A DNA stretch of 64,000 nt from Sinorhizobium terangae. GTDB lineage: Bacteria > Pseudomonadota > Alphaproteobacteria > Rhizobiales > Rhizobiaceae. The position numbers and the translations under genes are program-made. This document shows positions 55,430 to 63,613 of the stretch, one piece after another. The notes under the pieces were generated by a model. The model was not told the DNA's origin. It saw nothing but the letters and a program-made list of their open reading frames with translations, and ran no database searches. The first letter of the stretch is position 1. The number at the start of each line of letters is the position of its first letter. The stretch lies in the NCBI RefSeq assembly GCF_009601505.1, contig NZ_WITC01000090.1, forward strand, positions 95,187 to 159,186, written 5' to 3'.

Positions 55430-56452
55430 ATGCAAACCAACATGCGGCGAGAAATCGATGAGATCCCGGAAGCCGCTGCGCGGTTGCTGGAGGGTTCTGC
55501 CAACGCGCTGAAAGCGGCCGGTGCGGCGCTGAACGCCAAGGATCCCGCGTTCCTGGTGACGATCGCCCGCGGCTCCTCCGATCATGCGGCGCTGTTCCTG
55601 AAATATGCGATCGAGCTCACGGCCGGGCGCCCGGTCGCTTCGCTCGGGCCGTCGCTCGCCTCGATCTATGGCGCCAACCTCAAACTCGGCAGCGCGGCGG
55701 CAATCGCGATTTCCCAGTCAGGCAAGAGTCCCGACATCGTGGCGATGGCGCAATCGGCGACACGCGCCGGTGCGGTGTCGATCGCGCTCACGAACACGGT
55801 GCCCTCGCCGATCGCCGAGGCCTGCACCCATCCGCTCGATATTCTTGCCGGTCCCGAACTCGCCGTCGCCGCGACAAAGTCCTATGTTAACTCGATCGTC
55901 GCGGGCCTCACCGTACTCGGCGAATGGACGGGAGACGCGGCACTCAAGCGTGCCGTCGCCGACCTGCCGAACCAGTTCGCCAAGGCTGTGAAGCTCGATT
56001 GGCAGGATTTCGCCGCCGATCTCGGCGAGGCCGAATCGCTTTACGTGCTCGGCCGTGGCCCGGCGCTGGCGATCGCCAGCGAAGCGGCGTTGAAGTTCAA
56101 GGAAACGTCCGGCATGCATGCCGAAGCCTATTCCTCGGCGGAGGTGCTGCATGGTCCGGTGGCGCTGGTCGGCGCCAAATTTCCGGTGCTGGCGCTCGCC
56201 GCCCGGGACGCGGCAGAGGCCTCGGTGGTCGAAAGCGCCGATGGCATGAGCACCAAGGGTGCGGTCGTGCATGTCACTTCGGCGCGGGCCCAGAAGGCGA
56301 AACGCCTGCCCTTCGTCGAAACGGGACATCCGATCACCGATGCGCTGACGCTGATCCTGCCGTTCTACGGCTTCGTCGAAGCCTGGTCGCGTTCGCGCGG
56401 CCTCAATCCGGATGCACCGGAAAGCCTCAAGAAGGTAACGGAGACACGATGA
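55430..56452 (+). CDS. SIS-domain glucosamine-6-phosphate deaminase-like protein (NagB-II/AgaS type)
   Basis: A 340-residue protein with two SIS sugar-isomerase domains related to the C-terminal half of GlmS. The first has IARGSSDHAALFLKYAIEL and ISQSGKSPDIVAMAQ; the second has VLGRGPALAIASEAALKFKE and HGPVALV. It lacks a glutaminase domain. In nag clusters without classical nagB, such proteins release ammonia from GlcN-6-phosphate to form fructose-6-phosphate. I start at ATG 55430, with AAGGA 7 bp upstream; 55427 is also possible. The nagA start overlaps its stop. Confidence 0.88.
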   Translation: MQTNMRREIDEIPEAAARLLEGSANALKAAGAALNAKDPAFLVTIARGSSDHAALFLKYAIELTAGRPVASLGPSLASIYGANLKLGSAAAIAISQSGKSPDIVAMAQSATRAGAVSIALTNTVPSPIAEACTHPLDILAGPELAVAATKSYVNSIVAGLTVLGEWTGDAALKRAVADLPNQFAKAVKLDWQDFAADLGEAESLYVLGRGPALAIASEAALKFKETSGMHAEAYSSAEVLHGPVALVGAKFPVLALAARDAAEASVVESADGMSTKGAVVHVTSARAQKAKRLPFVETGHPITDALTLILPFYGFVEAWSRSRGLNPDAPESLKKVTETR

Positions 56453-57609
56453 CTGCGAAGAAGAAAATCACCGGCGCGCGGATCTTCGACGGCATCGACT
56501 GGCACGACGGCGCGGTCCTCGTTGTAGAGGCGGGCCGGGTGAAGGCGATCGTTCCGGCATCCGCCGCACCCGCCGATGCCGATATGGTCGACGCACACGG
56601 CCTGCTTCTCGTTCCGGGTTTCATCGACCTGCAGGTCAACGGCGGCGGCGGCGCGCTCCTCAACGAGCAACCGACGCTCGACGGCATTCGGCAGATTTGC
56701 GCCGCGCATGCGAAATTCGGCACCACCGCGCTGCTGCCGACGCTGATCACCGACACCCGCGAAGTGCGGACTGCGGCCATTCAGGCCGGCCTCGAGGCGA
56801 AGAAGGCTGCCGTCGCCGGCTTTCTCGGCCTGCATCTTGAAGGCCCGCATCTTTCGATCGCCCGCAAGGGGGCGCATGATCCGTCGCTCATTCGCCCGAT
56901 GGACGATGCCGACCTTGGGGAAATGGTCGCCTGCGCGCGTGCCCTGGGCTGCCTGATGGTGACGGTTGCCCCGGAAAACGCGACGCGAGAGCAGGTGCGC
57001 GCCCTTTGTGACGCCGGCGTCGTCGTCAGCCTGGGTCATACGGATGTCGGCTACGACACGGCTTGCAGCTACGCCAGGGCCGGCGCCCGGACGGTCACCC
57101 ATCTCTTCAACGCGATGAGCGGTCTCGGCCACCGCGAACCCGGCGTCGTCGGCGCGGCGCTCGCGACGGGCACGCTGCATGCCGGTTTGATCGCCGACGG
57201 CTTCCATGTCGATCCGGCGTCGATGGGCATCGCGCTTAGGGGCAAGAAGGGTCCGGGGCAGATTTTCCTGGTGACCGACGCGATGTCGCCGATCGGCACC
57301 GACATGACCACCTTCCATCTCAACGGCCGCGAAATCCTGCGCCAGGGCGGCCGCCTGACGCTTGCCGACGGGACGCTTGCCGGAGCAGACATCGACATGC
57401 TGTCCTCGGTCCGCTTCGTACACGAAAAACTCGGCCTGCCGATCGAGGAGGCGATCCGCATGGCCTCCGCCTACCCGGCCGATGTCATGGGCATTGCCTC
57501 CCATAAGGGACGGCTCTTGCCCGGGACGGACGCCGACTTCGTGCTGTTGACGCCGGAACTTGGCATGAGTTCCACCTGGATCGGCGGAGAGCAGGTCTTT
57601 TCGGCGTAA
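56449..57609 (+). CDS. nagA: N-acetylglucosamine-6-phosphate deacetylase
   Basis: A 386-residue amidohydrolase that turns GlcNAc-6-P into GlcN-6-P and acetate. It has the barrel motif PGFIDLQVNGGGGALLNE (about 60), the metal Glu in GLHLEGPHLS (about 130), the metal His residues in SLGHTDVGYD and VTHLFNAMSGLGHREPG (about 195-230), and the catalytic Asp in LVTDAMSPIGT (about 280). The ATG overlaps the stop of the SIS gene (ATGA). It is the last gene of the plus arm and faces the cutC operon across an inverted repeat. Confidence 0.94.
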   Translation: MTAKKKITGARIFDGIDWHDGAVLVVEAGRVKAIVPASAAPADADMVDAHGLLLVPGFIDLQVNGGGGALLNEQPTLDGIRQICAAHAKFGTTALLPTLITDTREVRTAAIQAGLEAKKAAVAGFLGLHLEGPHLSIARKGAHDPSLIRPMDDADLGEMVACARALGCLMVTVAPENATREQVRALCDAGVVVSLGHTDVGYDTACSYARAGARTVTHLFNAMSGLGHREPGVVGAALATGTLHAGLIADGFHVDPASMGIALRGKKGPGQIFLVTDAMSPIGTDMTTFHLNGREILRQGGRLTLADGTLAGADIDMLSSVRFVHEKLGLPIEEAIRMASAYPADVMGIASHKGRLLPGTDADFVLLTPELGMSSTWIGGEQVFSA

Positions 57610-57644
57610 TGCCTCGGCTGTAGCTGGGATTAGTGGAGGCGGCT

Positions 57645-57812
57645 TTGAGTCCTCTCCCAGCCCCTCCCCACAAGGGGGGAGGGGCTTTTGCGCCGGCGCA
57701 ACGGCCCACCATCCTTGAACCACCGGGTTTGTCGCAACGCGGAAAAGGGCGCGAAGACGGTGCGGCGGATTAAGTCCCTCCCCCTTGTGGGGAGGGGTTG
57801 GGGAGGGGTGAT
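57645..57812. repeat. Inverted pair of C-rich repeats between convergent nagA and cutC
   Basis: The first copy (about 57650-57685) has GCCCCTCCCCACAAGGGGGG. The second (about 57774-57810) has CCCTCCCCCTTGTGGGGAGG on the same strand, which is the reverse complement of the first with few changes. The pair can fold back over about 85 bp and end transcripts from both sides. Confidence 0.8.
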
Positions 57813-57833
57813 CTCCGGGCGGTTCGACTCAAT

Positions 57834-58565
57834 TTAGATGCAGACGGTACCAATCCGCGCCTTCAGTGCCTTGACCGTCGCCGCATCCGTCCGGCGCCTC
57901 TCTCCCGAGACGAAGCCCATTGCCACCAGCCGCGGGTCCTGAGCCGGCTCACGAACGGAGCAGGAGGAGTGGACCTCCGTTACGGCGAGCCTCGGCAGCA
58001 GCGCATCGATCGTGTCGACGCTAACGCCGGCGCCGGGCATCACGGAAATCCGACCTGCCGCCAGTTCGACGAGGCGCGCCAGGGTGTCGACCGCTTCCGG
58101 CGCGCTTTTCGCGCCGCCCGAGGTCAGAATCCTTTCAAATCCCAAATCTTCTGCGATCGCTATCGCCTCGGCGAAATCCGGAACGAGATCGAAGGCTCGA
58201 TGAAGTGTCAGCCCCAATCCCGCCGCGTGGCCGGTAAGCTTGCAGAGCATCCGCGCGTCGAGCCGGCCATCTGCGAGCGATGCGCCGAGGACGACCCCTG
58301 CAAGCCCGGAGTCGCGGGCCGCATCGATGTCCCGGCGCATGGCGTCGAGATCGGTTGGGCCGTAGACGAAATCGCCGGGACGGGGGCGGATCATTGCGTA
58401 GACCGGCACCGGAGGGGGACCGGCGAGCGCCATCAATCCCGGGCTTGGCGTCAAGCCGCCGACGGCAAGGGCCGAGCAGAGCTCGATCCGATCGGCGCCG
58501 CCCTCGATCGCTGCCGCCAGGCCGTCGGGGTCGTCGACGCAGACTTCGAGCAGGATGCCGCTCAT
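57834..58565 (-). CDS. cutC: CutC-family TIM-barrel protein
   Basis: A 243-residue protein of the CutC family. Signatures are LEVCVDDPDGLAAAIEGGAD and RIELCSALAVGGLTPSPGLM at the N-terminus, MIRPRPGDFVY near 75, LTLHRAFDLVPD near 125 and ILTSGGAKSAPEAVD near 150. The family was named for copper tolerance, but its biochemical role is unsettled. The conserved Arg, Asp and His residues look like an enzyme site. Its start overlaps the ROK kinase stop by 4 bp, and that gene overlaps the amidase, so it is made with two sugar or amide enzymes rather than copper genes. Confidence 0.88.
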   Translation of the reverse strand: MSGILLEVCVDDPDGLAAAIEGGADRIELCSALAVGGLTPSPGLMALAGPPPVPVYAMIRPRPGDFVYGPTDLDAMRRDIDAARDSGLAGVVLGASLADGRLDARMLCKLTGHAAGLGLTLHRAFDLVPDFAEAIAIAEDLGFERILTSGGAKSAPEAVDTLARLVELAAGRISVMPGAGVSVDTIDALLPRLAVTEVHSSCSVREPAQDPRLVAMGFVSGERRRTDAATVKALKARIGTVCI

Positions 58566-59473
58566 GCGCCCTTTCCTCCAAAGCCGAGCAACGCCGCGCC
58601 GATCAGGCCCGGTTCCAGCCGGCATTCCCCGCGCACGACCAGCGGCCGATCAAACTGCCGGAGGATTCGGTCGCGCACGGCGCCGTCGATTTCGCCAAGC
58701 AGGGCTTCCGAGTTGGAAAGGCCGCCGCCGACCGGCACGACGGTCGCGCCGGTTATGTTGATGACGAGCGCCAGGGGCGAACTGACGAGATCGACAAAAA
58801 CGTCGATCGTGCGCGCTGCTTCTTCATCCCCATTCTCCCAGGCCTCAATGATCTCGTGGCTGGAGAGGGACTTGCCGTGCACTGTCATGTGCAGCCTTTC
58901 GAGCCCGCGCGCACCGCCGACGGTGTCGACGCAGCCGCGCTGCCCGCAACCGCAGTCGAAGATCGGTATGGAAATGGGCGGATGTCCCGCCTCGGAGGCG
59001 ACGGCCGGCGCATGCCCCCATTCGCCGGCAAAGCCGCCATCGGCATTGATCAGCTTGCCGTCGACCACCAGGCCGCCACCGACCCCGGTACCAAGAATCG
59101 CACCGAAGACGATCCGGTGACCGCGCCCCGCACCGATGCCGGCCTCGGCAAGCGCGAAACAATCGGCGTCATTGGCTATCACCACGGGCAGGTGCAAGGC
59201 CGCCTCGAGCTCGGCGGCAAGCTCCCGGCCGTCGATGCAGGGAATGTTGGCGCATTTGATCCGGCGGGTCTGCGGATCGATGACCCCGGTAATCGAGATC
59301 GCCACCCGTTGCGGCAGGCCGCCCGCCTCGTCGAGCACCGACTCGAGTGTCGCGACAAAGCGGCGAAAGTCGTTGAGCGGCGTGGTGCGCCGCGGCAGAG
59401 GGAATATCCGTTCCGGCGAGTGCGTAATGGCACCCTTGATCGCAGATCCGCCGATGTCGAAGCAGATGATCAT
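58562..59473 (-). CDS. ROK-family sugar kinase (N-acetylhexosamine kinase-like)
   Basis: A 303-residue kinase. The ATP motif is CFDIGGSAIKGAI near residue 4, and the catalytic Asp is in VIANDADCFALAEAGIG near 105. The ROK signature region ILGTGVGGGLVVDGKLINAD includes GEWGHAP with the zinc His. The zinc Cys motif CGCGQRGCVDT (about 175) is complete except for Asp in place of the usual Glu. ROK enzymes phosphorylate GlcNAc, ManNAc, glucose or others. Together with the BadF-type kinase this gives two amino-sugar kinase candidates in one region. Confidence 0.88.
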   Translation of the reverse strand: MIICFDIGGSAIKGAITHSPERIFPLPRRTTPLNDFRRFVATLESVLDEAGGLPQRVAISITGVIDPQTRRIKCANIPCIDGRELAAELEAALHLPVVIANDADCFALAEAGIGAGRGHRIVFGAILGTGVGGGLVVDGKLINADGGFAGEWGHAPAVASEAGHPPISIPIFDCGCGQRGCVDTVGGARGLERLHMTVHGKSLSSHEIIEAWENGDEEAARTIDVFVDLVSSPLALVINITGATVVPVGGGLSNSEALLGEIDGAVRDRILRQFDRPLVVRGECRLEPGLIGAALLGFGGKGA

Positions 59474-60831
59474 GCCTCACCCCGGATGGTCGCCTCGGCA
59501 GCGAGCGCCGCGCCAAGCAGCCGGTCGTCCTGGTGATGCGGCGCCGAGAGGAGGAAGCCGACCGGCATGCCGGCAGCGCCCGTCCCGCACGGGATGGAAA
59601 CGCCGCAGAAATCGAGGAAATTGCCGATCAACGTATTGCGCAACGTCTTCGCGTTGATCTTGAAGAAAAGCTCGTCGTCGGAAAGAAGCGGTGCGACCGG
59701 CGGGGCGACATGCGGCAATGTCGGATGCGCGATCAGCTCGCCGAGCGCCAGGCTCTCGACCGTTTCATGGATCAATTGATCGCGTGCGTCGAGAAGGGTG
59801 ATGTAATCACTGAGGGTGATCTTCTCGCCGAGCCGGGTGCGGGTGACTACGCGCGGATCGATCTTTGCCGCTTCGGGGCCGGCGAGGCGCTCGCGGTGGA
59901 GGGCGTAGGCTTCAGCCGTCACCAGTGCGCCATGGCGCGCCATCAGATCGAACACGGCGGCAAAGCTCGGGAAGGCTGCGCGCCTGACTCTGACGCCGAC
60001 TGCTTCCAACCTCTTGATCGCCGCCTCGAAGGCCGCGACCACCTCCGGTTCGGCCTCGTCGAAGACGATCGTTTCCGGAATGACAAGCGACAGATCGGCA
60101 AGCTCGGCGCGGCGGATGACCGGCGCCGTCAGGCTGTGCATGGCGGCATCCGCCCACACCGCGTCCTGCACCGTATGGCAGAGGGGGCCGAGCGCATCGA
60201 GGCTCTCGGCGAGCGGAAACACGCCCTTCATCGCATAGCGGCCGCGCGTCGCCTTGTAGCCGACGATGCCGGTCATCGCCGCCGGGATGCGTACCGAGCC
60301 GCCCGTGTCCGTGCCGATCGCGAGCGGCACAAGGCCGGCGGCGACAGCCGCGGCCGAACCGGAGGAAGAGCCGCCGGGGATCCGATGCACATCGGGCGAC
60401 GCAGGATTGCGCGGCGTTCCATAGTGCGGGTTGATGCCGAGGCCGGAGAAGGCAAACTCGCTCATGTTCGTGCGGCCGACGCTGACCATGCCGGCGGCCG
60501 CAAGCGCGCCGACCACGGGAGCGTCCGCCGCTGCGGGCGGGTTGTCTTTGAAGACGACGGAACCCGCCGTCGTCACGCTGCCGGCAAGGTCGAAAAGATC
60601 CTTCCAGGCGACGGGCAGCCCATCGAGCAGGCCGAGCGAGCGCCCGGCCTTGAGGCGGCTCGAGGCGGCCTGCGCTTCCTTGATTGCGCGGTCGCGCGTC
60701 AGCCCAACGAAGATCGACCGGTCCGGATGCGCTTCGATGCGATGAAACGTCTCTTCGACGAGTTTGACAGGATCGAGCTTGCCCGACTGAACAAGGACCG
60801 CGAGGCTCGCGAGCGTTTTCTGATTGGTCAT
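59470..60831 (-). CDS. Amidase-signature-family hydrolase
   Basis: A 453-residue amide hydrolase. The Ser-cisSer-Lys triad is complete: Lys in GLPVAWKDLFDLAG (about residue 75), and both Ser residues in RIPGGSSSGSAAAVAAGLVP (about 150) with the GTDTGGSVRIPAA loop. GGGAG precedes ATG 60831; the longer open frame to 60870 lacks a ribosome site. It is not part of gatCAB here. Its stop overlaps the ROK start (ATGA). The substrate could be an amide linked to the amino-sugar pathway, but nothing in the sequence proves it. Confidence 0.88.
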   Translation of the reverse strand: MTNQKTLASLAVLVQSGKLDPVKLVEETFHRIEAHPDRSIFVGLTRDRAIKEAQAASSRLKAGRSLGLLDGLPVAWKDLFDLAGSVTTAGSVVFKDNPPAAADAPVVGALAAAGMVSVGRTNMSEFAFSGLGINPHYGTPRNPASPDVHRIPGGSSSGSAAAVAAGLVPLAIGTDTGGSVRIPAAMTGIVGYKATRGRYAMKGVFPLAESLDALGPLCHTVQDAVWADAAMHSLTAPVIRRAELADLSLVIPETIVFDEAEPEVVAAFEAAIKRLEAVGVRVRRAAFPSFAAVFDLMARHGALVTAEAYALHRERLAGPEAAKIDPRVVTRTRLGEKITLSDYITLLDARDQLIHETVESLALGELIAHPTLPHVAPPVAPLLSDDELFFKINAKTLRNTLIGNFLDFCGVSIPCGTGAAGMPVGFLLSAPHHQDDRLLGAALAAEATIRGEA

Positions 60832-61069
60832 TTGGTCTCCCTGGCTGGCCGCGGGACATTTCCGGCGCAACGCAGCCCTGCATCGATTTTAGGCATAGCA
60901 TATCGCCCTGCGCCCCGTTTGCCAGCGGCGGGGAGAATGATCCGCGATTTTTGCGTGGCGAGACGGCGGTGCGGTACGGCTTGCAGCGCCCCGTGGACCG
61001 TCGCTGGCGGCAATTGCTGCCTATCTTGCCGTTCGCAATCGACCTGCCTACATGGGCTTGAGCCACCTT
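60832..61069. other. Divergent promoter region of the amidase operon, no gene seen
   Basis: Between the amidase start and the mosaic element I see no conserved ORF. The promoter of the amidase-ROK-cutC unit should be here, but no box stands out. Confidence 0.5.
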
Positions 61070-61171
61070 CTGCATGTTTCCGTCAATCATAGCCCGATTG
61101 AAGGATGAAACATGCAGCAACTGAAAGTGCTGCAGCGTCCTTTGCGCGTCTTATCTGACGCGCGGCGCTGT
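61070..61171. repeat. Mosaic palindromic element before the EI24-like gene
   Basis: Module B is framed by CTGCATGTTTC and GAAACATGCAG (61070-61117). Module A follows (TGCAGCGTCCTTTGCGCGTC with GACGCGCGGCGCTG, 61130-61171). It ends 19 bp before the EI24-like gene, so transcription of that gene must start in or cross it. Confidence 0.8.
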
Positions 61172-61189
61172 TCTCGATGGAGAGCGGTC

Positions 61190-61924
61190 ATGATTCTCGA
61201 TGCGGCGCGGCTTGCCTTCGCCAATCTCTTTGCGGCGGAGACCCGCGCGGTCTTCTGGAAGGTCATCGGACTGACGTTGCTGGCGCTCGTCGCACTCTGG
61301 TTTGCGGTGCGCGAGCTGTTCGTCTGGCTGGCGCTGCCTTGGTTCGACACGCTGATGCCGGGCACGCCAGAATGGGCCGGCTGGCTCACATTCATCGTTG
61401 GTATCTTCGCGAGTCTGGGCCTGGCTCTGGCGCTCGCCCTACTGCTCGCGCCGGTCACCGCACTCATCGCCGGCTTCTTCCTCGATGACGTTGCCGAGGT
61501 GATCGAGACGCGCGACTATCCCGATGGCGCGCCGGGCAAGCCGCTGCCGCTCGTGGCGGCGATGACCGGATCGGCGAAATTCCTGGGCGTCGTCATCCTC
61601 GGCAACATCGTTGCGCTCCTGCTGCTGCTCGTGCCGGGCGTCAATCTCATCGCCTTCTTTCTCGTCAACGGTTATCTGCTCGGGCGGGAATTTTTTGAGT
61701 TCGCCGCCATGCGCTATCGTCCGCCTGCCGAGGCCCGGCTCTTTCGTGTCAAGCACCGCTCGACCGTGTTTCTGGCGGGGCTTGTGCTGGCGGCCTTCCT
61801 GACTGTGCCGCTGCTCAACCTGCTGACACCGCTCTTTGCTGCCGGCATGATGGTGCATCTCCACAAGAGGCTTTCGGCACGCGATCCCGGTTTTTCGCCT
61901 CAAAAGGCGGCAGTCGGCGCGTAG
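61190..61924 (+). CDS. EI24/CysZ-like inner-membrane protein
   Basis: A 244-residue protein of the EI24 (CysZ) domain family. About four to five helices include VIGLTLLALVALWFAVRELF and LAALLLAP-type stretches, and the family segment LLVPGVNLIAFFLVNGYLLG is followed by REFFEFAAMRY. Bacterial CysZ is a sulfate importer, but rhizobial members are only distantly alike, so the substrate is open. GGAGAG lies before ATG 61190. The open frame starts 26 codons earlier inside the repeat, but that part is repeat-derived peptide. Confidence 0.82.
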   Translation: MILDAARLAFANLFAAETRAVFWKVIGLTLLALVALWFAVRELFVWLALPWFDTLMPGTPEWAGWLTFIVGIFASLGLALALALLLAPVTALIAGFFLDDVAEVIETRDYPDGAPGKPLPLVAAMTGSAKFLGVVILGNIVALLLLLVPGVNLIAFFLVNGYLLGREFFEFAAMRYRPPAEARLFRVKHRSTVFLAGLVLAAFLTVPLLNLLTPLFAAGMMVHLHKRLSARDPGFSPQKAAVGA

Positions 61925-61992
61925 TGTCGATCGCTTGACAGCGCGTTCGTCTTGGACAACTTGCCGATAACCACAGGCGCAGGAGCAATCAC

Positions 61993-62202
61993 ATGAGCGA
62001 CGCAGACGACCGGATCACGCGTCTCGAAGAAATGGTGGCGCACCAGACGAAGGTCATCGAGGAACTGTCGGACCAGTTGGCCGAGCAGTGGAAGGTGGTC
62101 GAACAGGCCCGGGCGAAGCTCGACCGCCTGACGGAGCGCTTCCTGAGTCTCGAGGAGCAGACGCGCGATGCGATACCGGTGACCCGCCCGCCGCATTACT
62201 AA
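61993..62202 (+). CDS. slyX: SlyX-family small coiled-coil protein
   Basis: A 69-residue protein: DDRITRLEEMVAHQTKVIEE, a continuous helix with heptads, ending in the SlyX-type tail PVTRPPHY. The family is conserved but of unknown function. CAGGAGC lies 7 bp before the ATG. It is 68 bp after the EI24-like gene and may be co-transcribed. Confidence 0.85.
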   Translation: MSDADDRITRLEEMVAHQTKVIEELSDQLAEQWKVVEQARAKLDRLTERFLSLEEQTRDAIPVTRPPHY

Positions 62203-62250
62203 GCCAGTCGAGAGAACGGGGCGCAAGCCGCGTTTCATGATGCTCCGCCG

Positions 62251-62293
62251 ACAGCGCCGCGCGTCTTTTGAGACGCGCAAAGATCCGTAACAG
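62251..62293. repeat. Single mosaic module after slyX
   Basis: ACAGCGCCGCGCGTCTTTTG, then AGACGCGCAAAGATCCGTAA, is one copy of module A, with a clear stem (GCGCGTCT/AGACGCGC). It lies between slyX and the convergent BMP gene and may help end slyX transcription. Confidence 0.7.
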
Positions 62294-62302
62294 TCGAACG
62301 AA

Positions 62303-62337
62303 AAGGCCGCCTGCTTCACTCGAAGCAGGCGGCCTCT
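62303..62337 (-). terminator. Terminator of the BMP-family gene
   Basis: A perfect 14-bp stem (AGGCCGCCTGCTTC with GAAGCAGGCGGCCT) with a 4-nt loop is followed by TTTT on the minus strand, 20 bp after the BMP gene stop. Confidence 0.88.
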
Positions 62338-62356
62338 TGATGTCAGGTCACCGCAA

Positions 62357-63349
62357 TTAGTAGGGGCAGGATTCGGTGCTCATGTAGTCGTGCACCTGGA
62401 CCTTGCCGGCAATGATGTCGGCCTTCACCTTTTCGACCGCGTCGTGCATCTCGGGCGTGATCAGGGCCTTGTTGTTGTCGTCGAGGGCATAGCCGACGCC
62501 GTCTTCCTTGAGGCCGAGGTTGGAAATGCCGAACTCGAACTTGTCGTTCTTGGCCGCCATGAAGGATTCATAGACGGCGACGTCGACGCGCTTCAGCATC
62601 GAGGTCAAAACCTTGCCTGGCTGCAGCATGTTCTGGTTGGAGTCGACGCCGATACCGAGCTTGCCGGCATCCGCTGCTGCCTGCAGCACGCCCACGCCGG
62701 TACCGCCGGCGGCGTGGTAGACGACGTCCGCGCCCTGGTCGATCTGGGACTTCGCGATTTCACCGCCCTTGACCGGATCGTTCCAGGCGTCCGGCGTCGT
62801 GCCGGTATAGGCCTCGAGCACCTTGACGTCCGCGCCAACCGACTTGGCGCCGCCGACATAGCCGCAGGCGAACTTGTGGATCAGCGGGATGTCCATGCCG
62901 CCGACAAAGCTGACTGTCTTCGACTTGGAGGCGAGACCGGCAAGCACGCCGACGAGATAGGAGCCTTCCTGCTCCTTGAAGACGATCGATTTGACGTTCG
63001 GCTTTTCGACCACCATGTCGATGATCGCGAATTTCGTATCCGGATATTCCGCGGCAATCTTCTCGAGCGATGCCGCCCAGTTGAAGCCGGCCATCACGAT
63101 CGGGCTGTTGCCGTCGCTGGCGAAGCGGCGCAGCGCCTGTTCGCGCTGCGCATCGTTGGCGATCTCGAATTCGCGGTATTCGATACCGGATTCGGTCTTG
63201 AACTTTTCGGCGCCGTTAAATGCCGCTTCGTTGAAGGATTTGTCGAACTTGCCGCCGAGATCGTAGATGATCGCCGGCTTGATGTCGGCGGCCAGTGCCG
63301 TCGCGGACATCATGGAGAAAGCAAAGAGACCGAGAATGGTTTTTTTCAT
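62357..63349 (-). CDS. BMP-family (BmpA/TmpC) periplasmic nucleoside-type binding protein
   Basis: A 330-residue binding protein. The signal peptide is MKKTILGLFAFSMMSATALA (cut near residue 20). The mature start IKPAIIYDLGGKFDKSFNEA holds the family's Asp/Phe motif for ligand ribose, and FKEQEGSYLVGVLAGLASKS and VVYHAAGGTGVGVLQAAADA follow. Relatives bind purine or other nucleosides for an ABC importer. No permease or ATPase partner is within the window on this strand, so partners lie elsewhere or upstream beyond 64 kb. I start at 63349; the open frame runs 71 codons further without signal features. Confidence 0.9.
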   Translation of the reverse strand: MKKTILGLFAFSMMSATALAADIKPAIIYDLGGKFDKSFNEAAFNGAEKFKTESGIEYREFEIANDAQREQALRRFASDGNSPIVMAGFNWAASLEKIAAEYPDTKFAIIDMVVEKPNVKSIVFKEQEGSYLVGVLAGLASKSKTVSFVGGMDIPLIHKFACGYVGGAKSVGADVKVLEAYTGTTPDAWNDPVKGGEIAKSQIDQGADVVYHAAGGTGVGVLQAAADAGKLGIGVDSNQNMLQPGKVLTSMLKRVDVAVYESFMAAKNDKFEFGISNLGLKEDGVGYALDDNNKALITPEMHDAVEKVKADIIAGKVQVHDYMSTESCPY

Positions 63350-63570
63350 CGTGCAGCCCTGTTGTGCTATTGATCTTATCGGGTCTGGCGGCAGCCCAGC
63401 CAAGGCCCCCTCCGCGCAACCCGCCCCTCTCTTGTTAAGGCTTGGGTGGGCGCATCCTTGCACGGCTTCCGCAAAAAAACACTCAAAATTTTTCGGATGG
63501 TAAAAAAGATACGGCGCCCGGCGAGAGGTCGCCGGACGCTCATTCCAGGGGGCAATCGGCACGCCGTTCC

Positions 63571-63607
63571 TACAGCGCCGCGCATCTAACCAGACTCGGC
63601 GCTATAG
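63571..63607. repeat. Partial mosaic module
   Basis: TACAGCGCCGCGCATCTAAC and a decayed second arm (GGCGCTATAG) match module A. It sits between the small membrane protein gene and the BMP gene. Confidence 0.55.
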
Positions 63608-63613
63608 CCGCGA

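Noticed and set aside
60823..60840. ATTGGT and TTTGGT near the amidase start as a third copy of the amino-sugar operator
   Set aside because: Spacing differs (GG at positions 12-13 instead of 15-16), there is no T tract and it overlaps the start codon; likely chance.
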